Positions 12,027 to 23,345 of a stretch of 64,000 nucleotides of DNA are shown here, piece by piece. The translations under genes were made by a program, and so were the position numbers. The first letter of the stretch is position 1. Each line of letters opens with the position of its first letter. This DNA comes from Varanus komodoensis (lineage: Eukaryota > Chordata > Lepidosauria > Squamata > Varanidae). The stretch spans positions 7,537,052 to 7,601,051 of the forward strand of contig NW_025335941.1 in assembly GCF_004798865.1 (NCBI RefSeq), written 5' to 3'. The notes under the pieces were generated by a model that worked only from the letters and a program-made list of their open reading frames with translations, made no database searches and was not told the origin of the DNA.

Positions 12027-12124
12027 GAATTACTGCTACACAGGAGCAAAGATGGTTGACTAGTACCCCATTACTATTTGTCTGTCTTCAGGAGTAACCT
12101 TATTCAGGTAATCCCTGTGGCTGG

Positions 12125-12510
12125 TAGGGATATACAGATTTTGTCCCATGTGTTCCATCATAGTTTCCGATACTGACAAGGTGCCTCTTATTTGCGCATC
12201 TGCTCATTGACAAAACTAGATTTTTTAAACCAAAATTTCTACCAATTTGCATTAGTGCTAATTGCAATTAGTGCAGGTATACCTTGTCTTTAATGCACAC
12301 TTACACAAATCAGCATTTGTTAATGCAAATTAGTGATACAGCACACTAACTAACGCAGATTAACATAAATCCCACCCCCAAAAGCTGGGAAAATGCAGTC
12401 TGCAGAATCTCTGTGATTCAGAAAAAGCTGGTCCACTGCAGAATTCACAGGTCAGATTCACAGCAATCCAAACTCATCTGAATGCATTGCAAATTTCTCT
12501 GACATCCCTG
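12125..12510 (+). mobile_element. Z-family MITE, copy 1, with target-site duplication
   Basis: The left end tagggatatacagattttg and right end caaatttctctgacatccct are imperfect inverted repeats. The flanks share tggctggt (left) and tggcaggt (right), 7 of 8 bases, the length expected for hAT transposons. Interior blocks (gctggtccactgcagaatt, aggtcagattcacag) recur in the copies at 44643, 57858 and 21669. Confidence 0.75.
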
Positions 12511-12811
12511 ATGGCAGGTATGAGCAGACCTTGTGCACTACTCAGTTGTTCACTTCACCTGTACATAAATATTGAAGAGGAGGAGGAAGGGTGCGTGCTT
12601 CGTAGCCACACCTCTGGCATCTGCACATTCAATGGAGCATCAGACAAGGGGGAGCATCTGCAAGTACATCTCTACAAAGAAATGTGCTTCACGTGATCCA
12701 AAACCTTGTACAATTAATGTTTGTACATGTACTCAAATAGCCCTTTTCAGGAGTACAGTTCACAGAGGTACTGAACATATGAAAGTGGTACGCAAAACAC
12801 ACGGGCTAGCT
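12511..12811. other. Unassigned sequence
   Basis: About 300 bases between two MITEs. Overlapping open frames of 69 and 99 codons have no recognisable domain. Confidence 0.4.
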
Positions 12812-13142
12812 CAGGGGTGCAAGACCTCTGTCCTGCGGGCCAAACCCAGCCCTCTCGAGGCCTCACACTGATTCTTTGGGGTTCTCAGATGACAGCACCC
12901 GGTTTCCCTGACCACATCAGCTTTTGTGCAATTTTCCTCCATTCTGAGTAGCTTCTTCTTCTAAAGTTTACTTAATGGAAGTAATAACTTTAAGCTAAAA
13001 TATGCTGGGGTTTTTTTTCATTTTTGGTTTTGCTATTTTGGTCTCTCCTCTTTTGCTTTGTGTCTTGCCCACTCCTGGGATGTGGATCTCAAGAACCTCT
13101 CAGCAATTGGCTCCAGCCCTTGACTGATATTCAACACCCTTG
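12812..13142 (+). mobile_element. hAT-like MITE, family A, copy 1
   Basis: It starts caggggtgcaagacct and ends atattcaacacccttg, imperfect terminal inverted repeats of about 16 bp. The flanks ggctagct and ggctaacc match at 6 of 8 bases. The interior aligns along its length with the copies at 23925-24250 and 53540-53891. CAG-starting ends plus 8-bp duplications are the hAT signature. Non-coding. Confidence 0.75.
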
Positions 13143-13368
13143 GGCTAACCCCAACCCCTTGATGCTGACCAATGCACACACCCCATGCAATGCATGGTAA
13201 GCTCCAGTCTGATGGTGATCTACACAGCAGTATTAAACTTGCTTCTGTGTATATACATTGGCATAGGCACATTTTATGTAAATTGCTGTCTTCTTTTGCC
13301 CTCTTTTTGATGATGCATTTCCTCTTTTGGGGATGTTCAAGAGTGGCTACCCTGTGTAGGGATTAGAC

Positions 13369-13471
13369 CTGGCTTCCTCAAGCTGGTGCCCTCCAGTTGT
13401 ATCGGACTACAACTTCCATAATTCCTAGCAGGCTGAAAATGAGGGGAGTTGTACCAGGCTGAGGAAGACCG
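13369..13471. mobile_element. P-family palindromic MITE, copy 2, internally shortened
   Basis: The left arm ctcaagctggtgccctccag and ggactacaacttccataatt is followed by a shortened right arm, ggggagttgtaccaggctga. The centre and part of the second arm are lost. Confidence 0.65.
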
Positions 13472-13479
13472 GGTACCTG

Positions 13480-13641
13480 TTTTAAATCAGGGAGGCCTAG
13501 GTTTAAACCCCACTCAACTATGATGCTTCTTGTGTGATCTTGGCTCCATGTCCCAGCATAGCCTACCTCAGAGGTGTTGTGAAGAGAGAAGAGAAGCGTG
13601 TACATACACCTCCCTAAACATCCTGGTTGAAGGGGAGGACA
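13480..13641 (+). mobile_element. tRNA-derived SINE, 5'-truncated
   Basis: It matches the body of the 27987 SINE: ggtttaaaccccactcaac (B-box region), gatcttggctccatgtcc, agcctacctcagaggtgtt, then gtacatacacctccct. The A-box end is missing or diverged. Confidence 0.65.
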
Positions 13642-15394
13642 GAAGTGTCACACCTGATTTAGATCATGGTTTGGTGGGATTTTGCAGCTTGAAGAACCTT
13701 GAGAATAGGCTAAGTAGCATCACCGTTACAGCTTAGTCTTCCACTTGGAAAGAGTATAACACAGCCAGGTTGCCCTTGGAGATTGCCAGGTGTTCCTGAG
13801 ATAATATGGAGGCAAAGAGACTGATAAGTGAACAATACAGGATTTTTAATTACAGGCAGAGATGCCTCCTGATCAGCTCATGCCCCTCCAAAGCCTAGCC
13901 TGTTTGTCTTTCAACAGCTTTTCATCTATGACCACATTATGCTCTCCAACTTTTTATTAAAACTGCTCATCTGAGACTATTTTTAGTATGGCCCACCTAG
14001 CAGTCTGGTTAGATATTAAGAGTGAGGAAAACAGGTAGATATTACACTCTTTAGAAAGCAGAAGCACAGATAAAACATGTCATTTTCTGTAACAGCTACC
14101 CACTTTGTGATAGGTTATTAAATACCATTTTCTTGTTTCATATATGGACTATGATGATCTTGATTGGAAACAAAATCAAACAATAACACTCACTGCTGAC
14201 ATTTAATACTTTCCATGGGTTTCATTTCACAGAAAACAGCTAGGCCAGCAAAACAATTGAGGAAAGCCACAAGTTCTGATGTTTTTCTGAGTCCCACATC
14301 TTCATTCAGCTTCAGATTGTTCAGAGAAATTGGATCCAAGTCGGAATGATAATAGTTACCTTAAGCTAATTTTATTTATCTACTGAAAAGAGATGGGTTC
14401 AGCTAGTGTGAAAGTCAAAACATCACTGCTTTATTAATGCAAGCTGCTTGCTAGAAGCATTGCCTTCTGTAGAAACAGAACATGCCATTTAGGGAGAGAA
14501 ACACCCATAATCAGGAAAGTATGTGTCTCAACTGGAGGATTTTGGGTGGGTATCTATCTCCCCACTTCCTCACTTGGTCACATAGGGGCAGTGCTCCCTG
14601 AGCTAAATTTGGAATTCTTTGATGGGGAAAGGGAGGGAGGAGCACTAGAGATTTACAGCATTTTCTAATCTCTTGTTTGCATATATAGGCACAGGTAATA
14701 CATGAAGATCAGTAGCACACAACCTTCTCTAAGGCAGCAGATCTGCTACTGCATCACCCCTCTGGAGAAAAGCACCCCGTGTCACAAGAAACACCTCCAC
14801 ACTTGCCCACATGCCTCCAAGGCGTTCTCCTGCTTCTGTTATGCCCTGCCTATGTGCTAAATTTGCTCTTCTTTTACTCACAGAAAGAGAGTAAAGAGGC
14901 TCACCCTCTGAAATCTCTGGCTAATACTCATGAGAAATCTAGAGGAAGCATCAGGCACCCATCCTGGGCCATCTAATTAGCAAAAGCAGGTTTGGTATTT
15001 CCTAGCCTGAGGCCAAGGGAAGATGGTACCCTGCCCTCTACTTCAATGTGGCTGCTGAATCTTCCTGCAGCACTGGCAATGGGACAGAATGCCTGAGGGT
15101 CACAGGTTAGCTTAGGGGACACAGGCAGGCCAAGTGGCACACACAGCCCTGTCCTTCACTGCCTTTCCCTTGCCCATAATATTCCCTGACTGAGATGGCC
15201 ACCTCATTCTGTGTAATGGTAGGGCCAGCCCTACCTGCCAAGACAAGCAGTCCTCATATGGCTGTAAAATGTCCTCTCCAGAGAAGATTGACTGGTGCCT
15301 ACATTATGGACCTTTTTCCCCAGGTTTTTTAGTCCCTCGCTTTTAAATATCACATTAGCACATTTTTAGATATCTGCACTGCTATTCATCTTGG
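13642..15394. other. Unassigned sequence
   Basis: About 1.75 kb with no recognised repeat or exon. Composition is ordinary and slightly AT-rich. Confidence 0.35.
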
Positions 15395-15545
15395 TTCCTA
15401 CTTTGGTATTAGTCTGTTTTAAATGTATGGATTCTGTATTATGCTTTTTAAATTTACTGTATTTCTATGGTTTTGAGTTAAGTTTTTGTAAACCACCTGG
15501 AGATTTTTGGCTAATGGGTGCTTTAGACATTTAATTAGCCTGTTA
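15395..15545 (+). mobile_element. L2-like LINE 3' tail
   Basis: tctatggttttgagttaag followed by gtaaaccacctggagatttt and a decayed ggtgctttagacatttaat matches the usual end of squamate L2 3' UTRs (GTAAACCGCCxxGAG...). No coding part is left. Confidence 0.6.
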
Positions 15546-17074
15546 TATTTACACTTAACAATCAAGACTGGGTATTTTGAGGTGTAGACTACAAGAGGCA
15601 ATACAAAATTTGTTTTTGATGAGTAACAAGTTGAATGATAACAATATTGGAAATTGATCAGAAGAAAATCAGAAGTAATTGGAACATGGAAACTTATTTT
15701 CATACTTTTGAACTTATATGTCAGCCAAACTTCTGTTAATCTTTAAGATTTGTACTCTTTTGAATTCTGTATTCTGATTTCTGATTAAAAATGCATTCCA
15801 AATTTGTATCTAAGGAGAAAGATTGCAAAAATGCATATAGTTTAATGGCATTAAACTGGGGAAATAGATTGTGTGTATACGCATGCAAAATTGCATAAAA
15901 TGCACACACAAAGCATGTGTACAAATACTAAAAAAAAAAATAAACTGAATCAAATGACTGTGGAGATGAGAGTGGATGAACTAAGCGTCAGATTGGGAAA
16001 ACAAGGAGAAGAATAAAGCCAGAACTGACCATCTATCCCTGCAAGAGATTATCCAGTGGTGACTCTCCTTCAGACAGAATGGAATTTTATTTGGGTTCCG
16101 TGAGGCCTTGGTATCTATCTACGGATCTGGGCAAGTTGCTTCTAGCTTACCGCTTAGCTTGAAGTTAGCGAGATGCCACATGTTGTTTGATTCTTCAGTG
16201 AAAAGATGGTCTCAGACAAGTTGGAATTTGTTGTACTTCCTTTATTCTATATGCTTCATTCTTTGTTTCATGTCATTGCATAAAATGCAAGAATGGGATC
16301 TTGCTGCAGAGAGAAGTGTTGGGATAGGAGAACTCTTTTCTGCCAGCATGGAGCCACAGGCTGAGTGGCTGAAGTTGGCATCTTTTCTCCCTGTTTATAA
16401 AATTAGTAGCTGTGGAAATTAACTCTAGCAGCTGTAGACCTATTACTGTTAGTTTTATCATCCTTCTAAGACATTCCCTGAGGCAGTCTCTGGAAATTGG
16501 ATGCTTTTGTACAGTGCAATAAACCCATAATTGATTATGCTATGGAGCTTTGGTAAGGATTGAGAAATTGGATCCAGAAAGTAAATAATACATTCAAAAT
16601 TTTGCTAGAAGGCTAAATTTAAAACTTATTTACTGAACCTTTCAGGATTATTCCCCCCTCCCAGGTAATGACAGCAGTGCTGTCCTCCAAGTGATGTTTT
16701 AGCACAGGCCCATAGAAATGAATGAGGTGACATAGATACAGATCTCTGTGGAGAAGAGTTTCATTTTGATATAGTTGCTCTGAAAATTGTGCCATATAGT
16801 TTGCATTCTGGCTTCCTCTATAGAGGTGGATCCTACATGTTACTCTCATAAGTTTGTGAAGATACAATTCAACTCTGTGATTACATTATGGGCACACACA
16901 CCATGGATGCCTTCCACAAAAAGGGCTGTAGTAGTCTTTCCTTACTAATATTAGTCACAAAGGTGTTGTTTTGCCACCACCCTGTAACATCCCTTCTCAT
17001 ACATGACATGAACTGAAATTCAAGGAATAATCTAGCCATAATCTAGCACTGTTTTCAGCAGGAAAGCACGAAGC
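15546..17074. other. Unassigned AT-rich sequence
   Basis: About 1.5 kb. The part near 15780-15920 has repeated aaaatgcat-like words that could be a decayed MITE, but no ends can be defined. Confidence 0.35.
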
Positions 17075-17170
17075 GCATGCTTAATTCCTCCATTAAACTC
17101 AATAGGACTAAGGCTGCAAACCTCAAAACACATACTTGGGAGAATAAACTCTTGTATAAACACGTACTTG
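17075..17170. mobile_element. Palindromic repeat of the TGCAATCCTATGCA type
   Basis: cattaaactcaataggacta and the following catacttgggagaataaac match the two arms of a well-known sauropsid palindromic repeat (consensus arms include CATTGAACTCAATGGGACTT). Diverged copy. Confidence 0.55.
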
Positions 17171-18354
17171 GAGGAATGTCCACTCTTTGTGCAGCACCAG
17201 CAATGCAAATGAGTGGAATTTTCTGAAAGAGGTGAGGTCCATGAAGCGCATGTAAGGTGCAGTGTGGGATACTGCAAAGATGGAGAACCTGTGACTAGAT
17301 GACCCATTTGCCTCCTTGCTCAGTCTTCTGCTCTGGTTCTCACTGCAGAGGGCAACCTTCTTGCTCTCTCTCTGTCTCTGTCTCTATCTCATGGGTAGAC
17401 AGTATAGCCCTTCAAACAGCATGGCTTAAACAGAGAACTGTAGGAAGTATGGTCACCAATCTTATTTTAGATGTGTATGCATGTGACAAAGTGGGAAATG
17501 GTCACTCTGCGCATACTCAAATGTCTATTTTTATTCTTGCCTTGAAATTCAAGGTGTGTTCAGTGACAGAGATCTAGTACAAATTAAACACTGATGTACT
17601 TACCTAAAATGAAATTACTCTTTTTTCCAGAAAAGATTAAACTGACCAATGGGCCCTAAATCGCAAGTCTCCTGGTAACAGCATACAACCTCAAAATATA
17701 TGCAGGTCGCTTGCTGTAAAAGCATATTTCTTTTGTAGATGACCACAGCATTTCAACTAACCAGTTCATCAACAAAAGTAAAGGAGTTTCCGTTATCTCA
17801 CTGCTCAATTTTCAGAGCCACTGATGCAGTTAAGATGTGTGTTGTTTGAGGAAATAATTGTCTCCGGGCTTAATCAGTTGCCTGGTTTTCAGTTGTTGGA
17901 TGGACAATGCTACAGAGTTGAGTGTGTTGCACACTTTCAGATAACACGGTGAATATAAATTAAGAAATAGTATTTTCTTAGCCTTTACCTTTAAAAACAA
18001 AGCTCTGCTTTGCTCGATACTTTTAAAATATAGAAATTCTTTTCAGAATTGACAGCAAAATCAAGTTCAAGTACATGTTTGTAAAAGATGAAAATCAACA
18101 TGGTCCCAAAAATATTCCCATCCAAATTTATGTTGAATGATCAAATCTAAGTTTTTGAAAATTTGCCAGTAGCCACTGTGACATCTATATTTGCCATGCA
18201 ATGAGATTTGAATTATCTGATTTTTGATAGTATTTGGCGGTTAACATGCAGCAATTTCTAATAGGCTCCAAAAGGACAGTAAAGGTGTTTTGCAAAGTCC
18301 CTCTCCCTCTCCCTCATTCATTCTCTCTCTCTATGGATACTTCATGTTATCATT
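17171..18354. other. Unassigned sequence
   Basis: About 1.2 kb with no recognised repeat apart from short CT runs (for example 17360-17390). Confidence 0.35.
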
Positions 18355-18497
18355 GGTTTTTATTATCTGCTTTTAGCTGTTTAACACTTTTAAATATTTT
18401 TCTGATTGTTTTATATATTTTATTCTATTTTTATCATCTGTTTTATGGACTGCATAAACTATCCAGAGAGCTCCAGCTGAGGGGCAGAAATGAAATT
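18355..18497 (+). mobile_element. L2-like LINE 3' tail (plus strand)
   Basis: tatccagagagctccagctg followed by aggggcagaaatgaaattta fits the L2 3' UTR end (CCCAGAGAGCTCCGGCT..GGGCGGTATA). It runs straight into the TTTA repeat that also bounds the minus-strand L2 to the right. Confidence 0.65.
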
Positions 18498-18501
18498 TAT
18501 T

Positions 18502-18541
<40 letters not shown>
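18494..18541. repeat. (TTTA)n microsatellite
   Basis: About eleven TTTA units. It is the shared tail between two L2 copies in opposite orientation. Confidence 0.95.
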
Positions 18542-19189
18542 AACATTTCTATGCCACCCCCATCGCAACAAAGCCTCGGGGCAGCTTACAGCAAAAACCA
18601 AATTATACAATAAAAATATTAAAACCTGGTGCATCTCGGCTTAAAAATAATTTTAAAATCCTACAAATGACCAATAAATTAACACTTAAAATAAATTTTA
18701 AATAAAAAGGTCTTAGCCTGGTGCCGAAAAACAAATAACGATGGTGCCAGGAGGACCTCTCTGAGGAGCACATTCCATAGGTGGGGCGCCACCACAGAGA
18801 AGGCCCTCCTCCAGGTACTCACCCTCCTAATATCATTCACAGAGGGTTCCCGGAGAAGGGCATCTGTTGCTGATCTCAGGGGGCTGGAGGGCATGTATGG
18901 ATGCAAGCATTCCTTTAGATACCCAGAACCCAAGCCGTTGAGGGCTTTATAGGTCATAACCAACACCTTGAATTGGGCCCGGACTTCAATCGGGAGCCAG
19001 TGGAGCTGATGGAGAACTGGGGTCATATGAGAACAACGCCCAGTCCCCGTCAGCAGCCTGGCAGCTCTATTCTGCACCAATTGAAGTATCCGGACCATCT
19101 TCAAGGGCAGCCCCACATAGAGCATGTTGCAGAAATCATTGAAGCCTAGTTGAATTCCATATTGTTTCTGTTCCAGAAAGCAGCAGTAT
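18541..19189 (-). mobile_element. L2-clade LINE, 5'-truncated, best-preserved copy
   Basis: Minus-strand order: RT C-terminus, short 3' UTR, then ggggtggcatagaaatgttt and a (TAAA)n tail at 18494-18541. About 170 codons stay open, CpG sites are retained, and the 3' UTR matches the neighbouring copy at 19190. It is probably the youngest L2 in the window. It is 5'-truncated, as is usual for LINEs. Confidence 0.85.
18679..19189 (-). CDS. L2 LINE ORF2 C-terminal fragment (partial, no host function)
   Basis: The fragment covers the end of the L2 reverse transcriptase and the region after it. Recognisable L2 signatures are NMLYVGLPLKMVRILQLVQN, RAARLLTG, LHQLHWLPIEVRAQFKVL, TYKALNGLG and a C-terminal FRHQAKTFLFK. 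It is uninterrupted to its stop at 18679. The RT catalytic YxDD motif lies upstream of the truncation and is absent, so no active enzyme could be made. An upstream ATG near 19263 lies in antisense of the neighbouring L2 copy and is not a real start. Confidence 0.8.
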
Positions 19190-19445
19190 GCGCTCCCCAG
19201 AGAGGTCCGCCTGGCGCCGTCGTTATTTGTTTTTCGGCGCCAGGCAAAGACCTTTTTATTCAAACGTCATTTTAACTGTTAATAGTATTTATTTATTTTA
19301 TTCTTTGGCCAGGGCGACTTATTTTATATTTTATATTGTTAACTTATTTTATATTGTTAATTCATAGTATTTTAATTGATTTATGTTGTGAGCCACCCCG
19401 AGGCTTCGGCGAATGGGGCGGCATAGAAATGTATACATACATACA
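19190..19445 (+). mobile_element. L2-clade LINE 3' end, head to head with the previous copy
   Basis: It begins gcgctccccagagaggtccg and gttatttgtttttcggcgcc, which mirrors the minus-strand copy at about 18712-18775. It then has its own 3' UTR, gagccaccccgaggcttcgg, and a (TACA)n tail. The 3' UTR differs from the left copy and resembles the one at 31465, so these look like two insertions rather than one inverted event. Confidence 0.8.
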
Positions 19446-21668
19446 TCATTTTTCCCTTTCCTTTCCTTTGATTCTAGCAACATTTTATGGTTTTCCAAAT
19501 GGGTTGCACCATTACACAAACTGTATTTTAATTGTTTTTTTCAGTATTTCTAAAGTGTGAACATGGAGATCCAAAATTAAAAGCCTTGCCTGCGAAGTGT
19601 CTGCTACCAAAGTGCTGTAGGTACCAATAGATTTCAGAACTGCACACGTCCCTGTCAAGCATGCACTCCTTCCCCAATTTATCCCTGTCCAAAAACCTGT
19701 TTTAAAGGGAAGATTTTAGACAGCCGTCAAAACTGTGAGATCCTATCAATGGAGTGGCTCAAACTTTTTCACTTTCCTTAACACAGAGAGTCTCAAGAGA
19801 GAGTACAGAAGGCACAGGACAGACAGAATTGTTAGGTCCAAAGAAAAAACCCTAGAGAATCCCACTGTGAAGGGTGTAATATATACAATATCACCTTGCA
19901 CAAACAAACACCTTCTCACACCTTTGTTTTCACTTGACAGTTCACCATTCAACAGACCTCAAGTGAACACAAGATAACTAACTTCTTTGCAGCTCATCTT
20001 GGTCAATGTGCATGGTTGGTACCCTATAGCAGCAGAGAGTGGTCAATAACAGAGCAAGGCTTTTCATTCTGGACCCCTACACAGGTGCTTGCCTGTGAAA
20101 AACCATTTTAAAAATGCAATTCATACAAATTTCAAGACCAAATGAACAAACTAAAGATACAGATTGTTACCATTTTAATCACCCCCTGTCCCAAATGTCA
20201 CATGTTAGCCGATCTGTGTATAAATCAAGTCAATGCTGGGGGGCAGGAAAGCAGACAAAATCTGGAGGGCTAAACCAGAACAGTCCATTGATTTTCACCC
20301 CTGGAATGGAATTCTCATAGAAGTGTTAAATTTTTAGAAAGACAAGTGTTAAATTAGAATTTAACAAGCATTACATTTTTGGAAAGGTATATCTGTTTTG
20401 TTGTTTAGATCTGTGCCCATGAGGTTTTTGTTTTTTTGTTTTGCTGCGCAATAAGAAATATATGTGAGACTTGGCTGTCAAAAATCAGACCAGGCCTCCT
20501 TCTCATAAAGTCAAGTAAATTGATGTTTCACACCAATAAAACAAGTGCTCGCTTTTCTTCAAGATGCCTTGATATATTACCACACAGAGACTGCTGTGTT
20601 GCTGTCACGGCTCCTTCCTCCCTTGGTACATTAAGGCGAGAGAGCTGAGAGGCCAGTATCCACCAGAATGGAGGCTGCTATGATTTTACAGCCTGCATTT
20701 GCAAGCGGATTTGGGGGTCCGGCAATGTTTAGGCTGGAAAATGGAATATACATTTGGGCACTGCCACCTTGAAAAGAGAAAGGAAAAGAGACCAATGTTT
20801 GAGTTAAGTGGGGTGTGGGGGATATGTCCTGGAAGACAGAGGAAGAAAGCATGAAGGGCACTGATTGATGAAAATCCAGAAAAGGGATTATTCAGGGTGT
20901 GATTACCACTTTCCAGCATGGAAAAGGCTGTTCGAAGGAAGTCATTCACGTCTGGGTTGGGGGGAAATTCACAGCTACGAAGATTGTATATACATTATAC
21001 AACACAGCATAAAGAAGTAATGCACCTACCTCAGACTCATTGACTCTTATGGAAGGATGCATTATGTTAAAAGAATACATTGTGAACAGATCTGTGTCTA
21101 AGCAATAAACAATAGAATGCATTGTCTCATATAGAATATATGACACACATGTTACAGCAATGAATGGATGAACTCATTAAGCTCCCATGATGTTATGTTA
21201 TGTGTATTGATTTTATGGTGAAAATCAATAAAAATATTTTTTTAAAATTTATTTTCCCCTGTTCAACTCTTGCAGCTGGCCCTCGAGCTGGCCTTTTGAA
21301 TTAGAGTTCCACTAGAAGAGGAGTTCACCCGTGCTCATAGCCAGACCTTCTTGTGGGTTTCTTTTTCTTTCCTGGGAAACCACCTCCACAACCTTTGAGA
21401 GGGGACATCAGTAATAGAGCCAGAGAGAGCTTGCAAGACATAGGAAAGATTGTTCCAGCCCCTCCTTAAATGGAAATGATGAGTGACCCAAGCAAGTAAA
21501 TTGACCCAGAAAAAGAAATAGCGTGGAACTGCCATTTCCTCTGCTTCCAAGTTCAATCACATACGTGGGATTTGAGTTAGCCACTGTACTGCATACCAGC
21601 TTGAGAAATGGTCACCTACCCAATATGGGTATAGTTCTGGCACTAGTTCTGAAACACTAAAACTGGTA
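19446..21668. other. Unassigned sequence
   Basis: About 2.2 kb. gaaaatcaataaaaatattt at about 21220 resembles LINE 3' ends seen in lizards, but nothing upstream could be recognised as LINE coding sequence. Confidence 0.35.
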
Positions 21669-21875
21669 TTAGGGATGTCAAAGAAATCCACAATGGATTC
21701 AAATGAGACTAGATTTCTGTAATTCCAGCAAGCAGCTTTTGCAGTGAACCGGGCTTTTCAGGGTCACATGGATCCTGCAGACTTGTGGTCTGGTCTTTCA
21801 CTTCTGGGAGGATTTGCACAAGTGCATATGTGCATAATCATGCGCTAGTTTGCTTGCACAAGTGTGTGTTAGTGC
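21669..21875 (-). mobile_element. Z-family MITE, copy 4, truncated
   Basis: Starts ttagggatgtcaaagaaatc, the reverse complement of the right ends at 12510 and 44961. Inside, aatggattcaaatgagact and the aagtgcatatgtgcata region match the Z family on the minus strand. The far end is missing. Confidence 0.65.
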
Positions 21876-23093
21876 AGGTACTCAGTTCACAGTGAGTGTT
21901 CTCTGGAATGATGGATGCCTGACCAGCTTTGAAGCATTAATAGAATGGATGGAACAGATTCTGTACTTCCTGAGGTTCAGTCCTATCTTTGTTGTCGGAA
22001 CACTCCAGAATCTAAGCCCTACTAGGCTATGCAAGCAGGCAGATGTAAAAAGAACAGCAGTTGCAGCTTCTCCACCATTTTTTAACCATTTGGCTCCCAT
22101 TGTGGAAATAATTTAGACCAGCTTCTGGGCTATTCTAAATGTTTCTGTACACTGAGGGCATAGTTGAAGGCTTTGGATGCTTCTGATCCAGAGCATTCCT
22201 TCTCTGTCCACACCACACCATTGTTGAACAGGTGCAGGATGCAGATCTTTCCACAGGGATTTCCAAGCTCAGAAAAGGATTTATAGTTTATCCCATGGAC
22301 TCTGCAGTGCTGCCCCGGGGACTATAGGATTTCCTTGCCTATGGCATTACTTGACACTTGGAAAATACTGTGAAATACTAGATGCCATGCATGTCACACT
22401 TGTCACATAACTAATGCTGGAATAAAATACCAAATAGTGTCAGATCTCAAATACTTAATGTTTATATTCCAGATTTGCACAAAGGAATCTTAAGGCAACT
22501 TTTGGAAGACAAATTTATTTCAGCTCTAATTTACACTTTCTCTATCTCATGGGTCTGGCATTTCAGCCTGGGAATGAAATTTTCCATCTGTTCTGTAATC
22601 ATTTTCATTTTCTTGTTCTCAGAATATTTACTTTTCCTGTACTTCAGTGAGATCTGTCTTTGCAAAACAGAAATGTCCAGGCCTACTTTTTATTCTTCCT
22701 TTTTTACTGGAATTAATTAAAACATTTCTATTCAAGTAATAATGTCTGTTAACAACTGGTTGAGGAGCTAGAAATGGACAACAAGGGATGAATAACATCT
22801 TTACAGCCTTGTAGCTTCATCTGAAGCATCTGGATATTATCAGATGCTGGAGGTAGGATAATAGCTTAGAGAGCTCTGTCCTAGGGCTACATAACTCTGC
22901 CATTCTGCTACGCTCATATCTGTACCAAAATATTTTAGACACTGGAATACTGATAGAGATACTCCATTTTCTCATTCACCTTTTATGTATTTCAGCATTT
23001 CATAAAGTTTCTGATGCATTTGCTGTATGCTTGCAGGGAACCAAATAAAGAAAGCATACAGCTCAGCATCCTTCTTTACAAAAGATTGGAATG
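21876..23093. other. Unassigned sequence
   Basis: About 1.2 kb without a recognised element. Two overlapping open frames (88 and 72 codons) on opposite strands have no recognisable domain. Confidence 0.35.
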
Positions 23094-23190
23094 GAGCCTC
23101 CCCCAATCTGGTGCCTCCCATCATGCTGGTTGGAGTTGATGGACAGTATAATCCAACACACCTGGAATGCACCAGGTGGGAAAATAAGAG
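23094..23190. mobile_element. P-family palindromic MITE, internally deleted
   Basis: agcctcccccaatctggtgc at the left and atgcaccaggtgggaaaat at the right are the two family ends. The centre is shortened. Confidence 0.6.
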
Positions 23191-23229
23191 GTAGGCTTCT
23201 GTGTTTGGAACAGTGGAAGCTCTTTTTCA

Positions 23230-23345
23230 TCCATCCCCCAGATATCTTGGACTATAGTTCCCATAATACCTGACCATGACCAGTTCTGTCAGAGGCTTGT
23301 GGGAGTTGTAGTCCAAGCCATCTGGAGGTTGCCAGGTTGCCTAAA
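23230..23345. mobile_element. P-family palindromic MITE
   Basis: cttggactatagttcccata on the left and gtgggagttgtagtccaag on the right are inverted arms, followed by catctggaggttgccaggtt. It lies 40 bases from another copy of the same family. Confidence 0.7.

Noticed and set aside
11708-12063. Opposing 113- and 99-codon frames
   Set aside because: Both run through the (TG)n(GA)n tract, and no domain is visible.
18234-18644. 136-codon plus-strand frame
   Set aside because: It is made of an L2 tail, a (TTTA)n tract and antisense L2 3' UTR.
20631-21250. Possible L1 3' end (gaaaatcaataaaaatattt)
   Set aside because: Only a short tail-like word; no upstream L1 sequence could be recognised.
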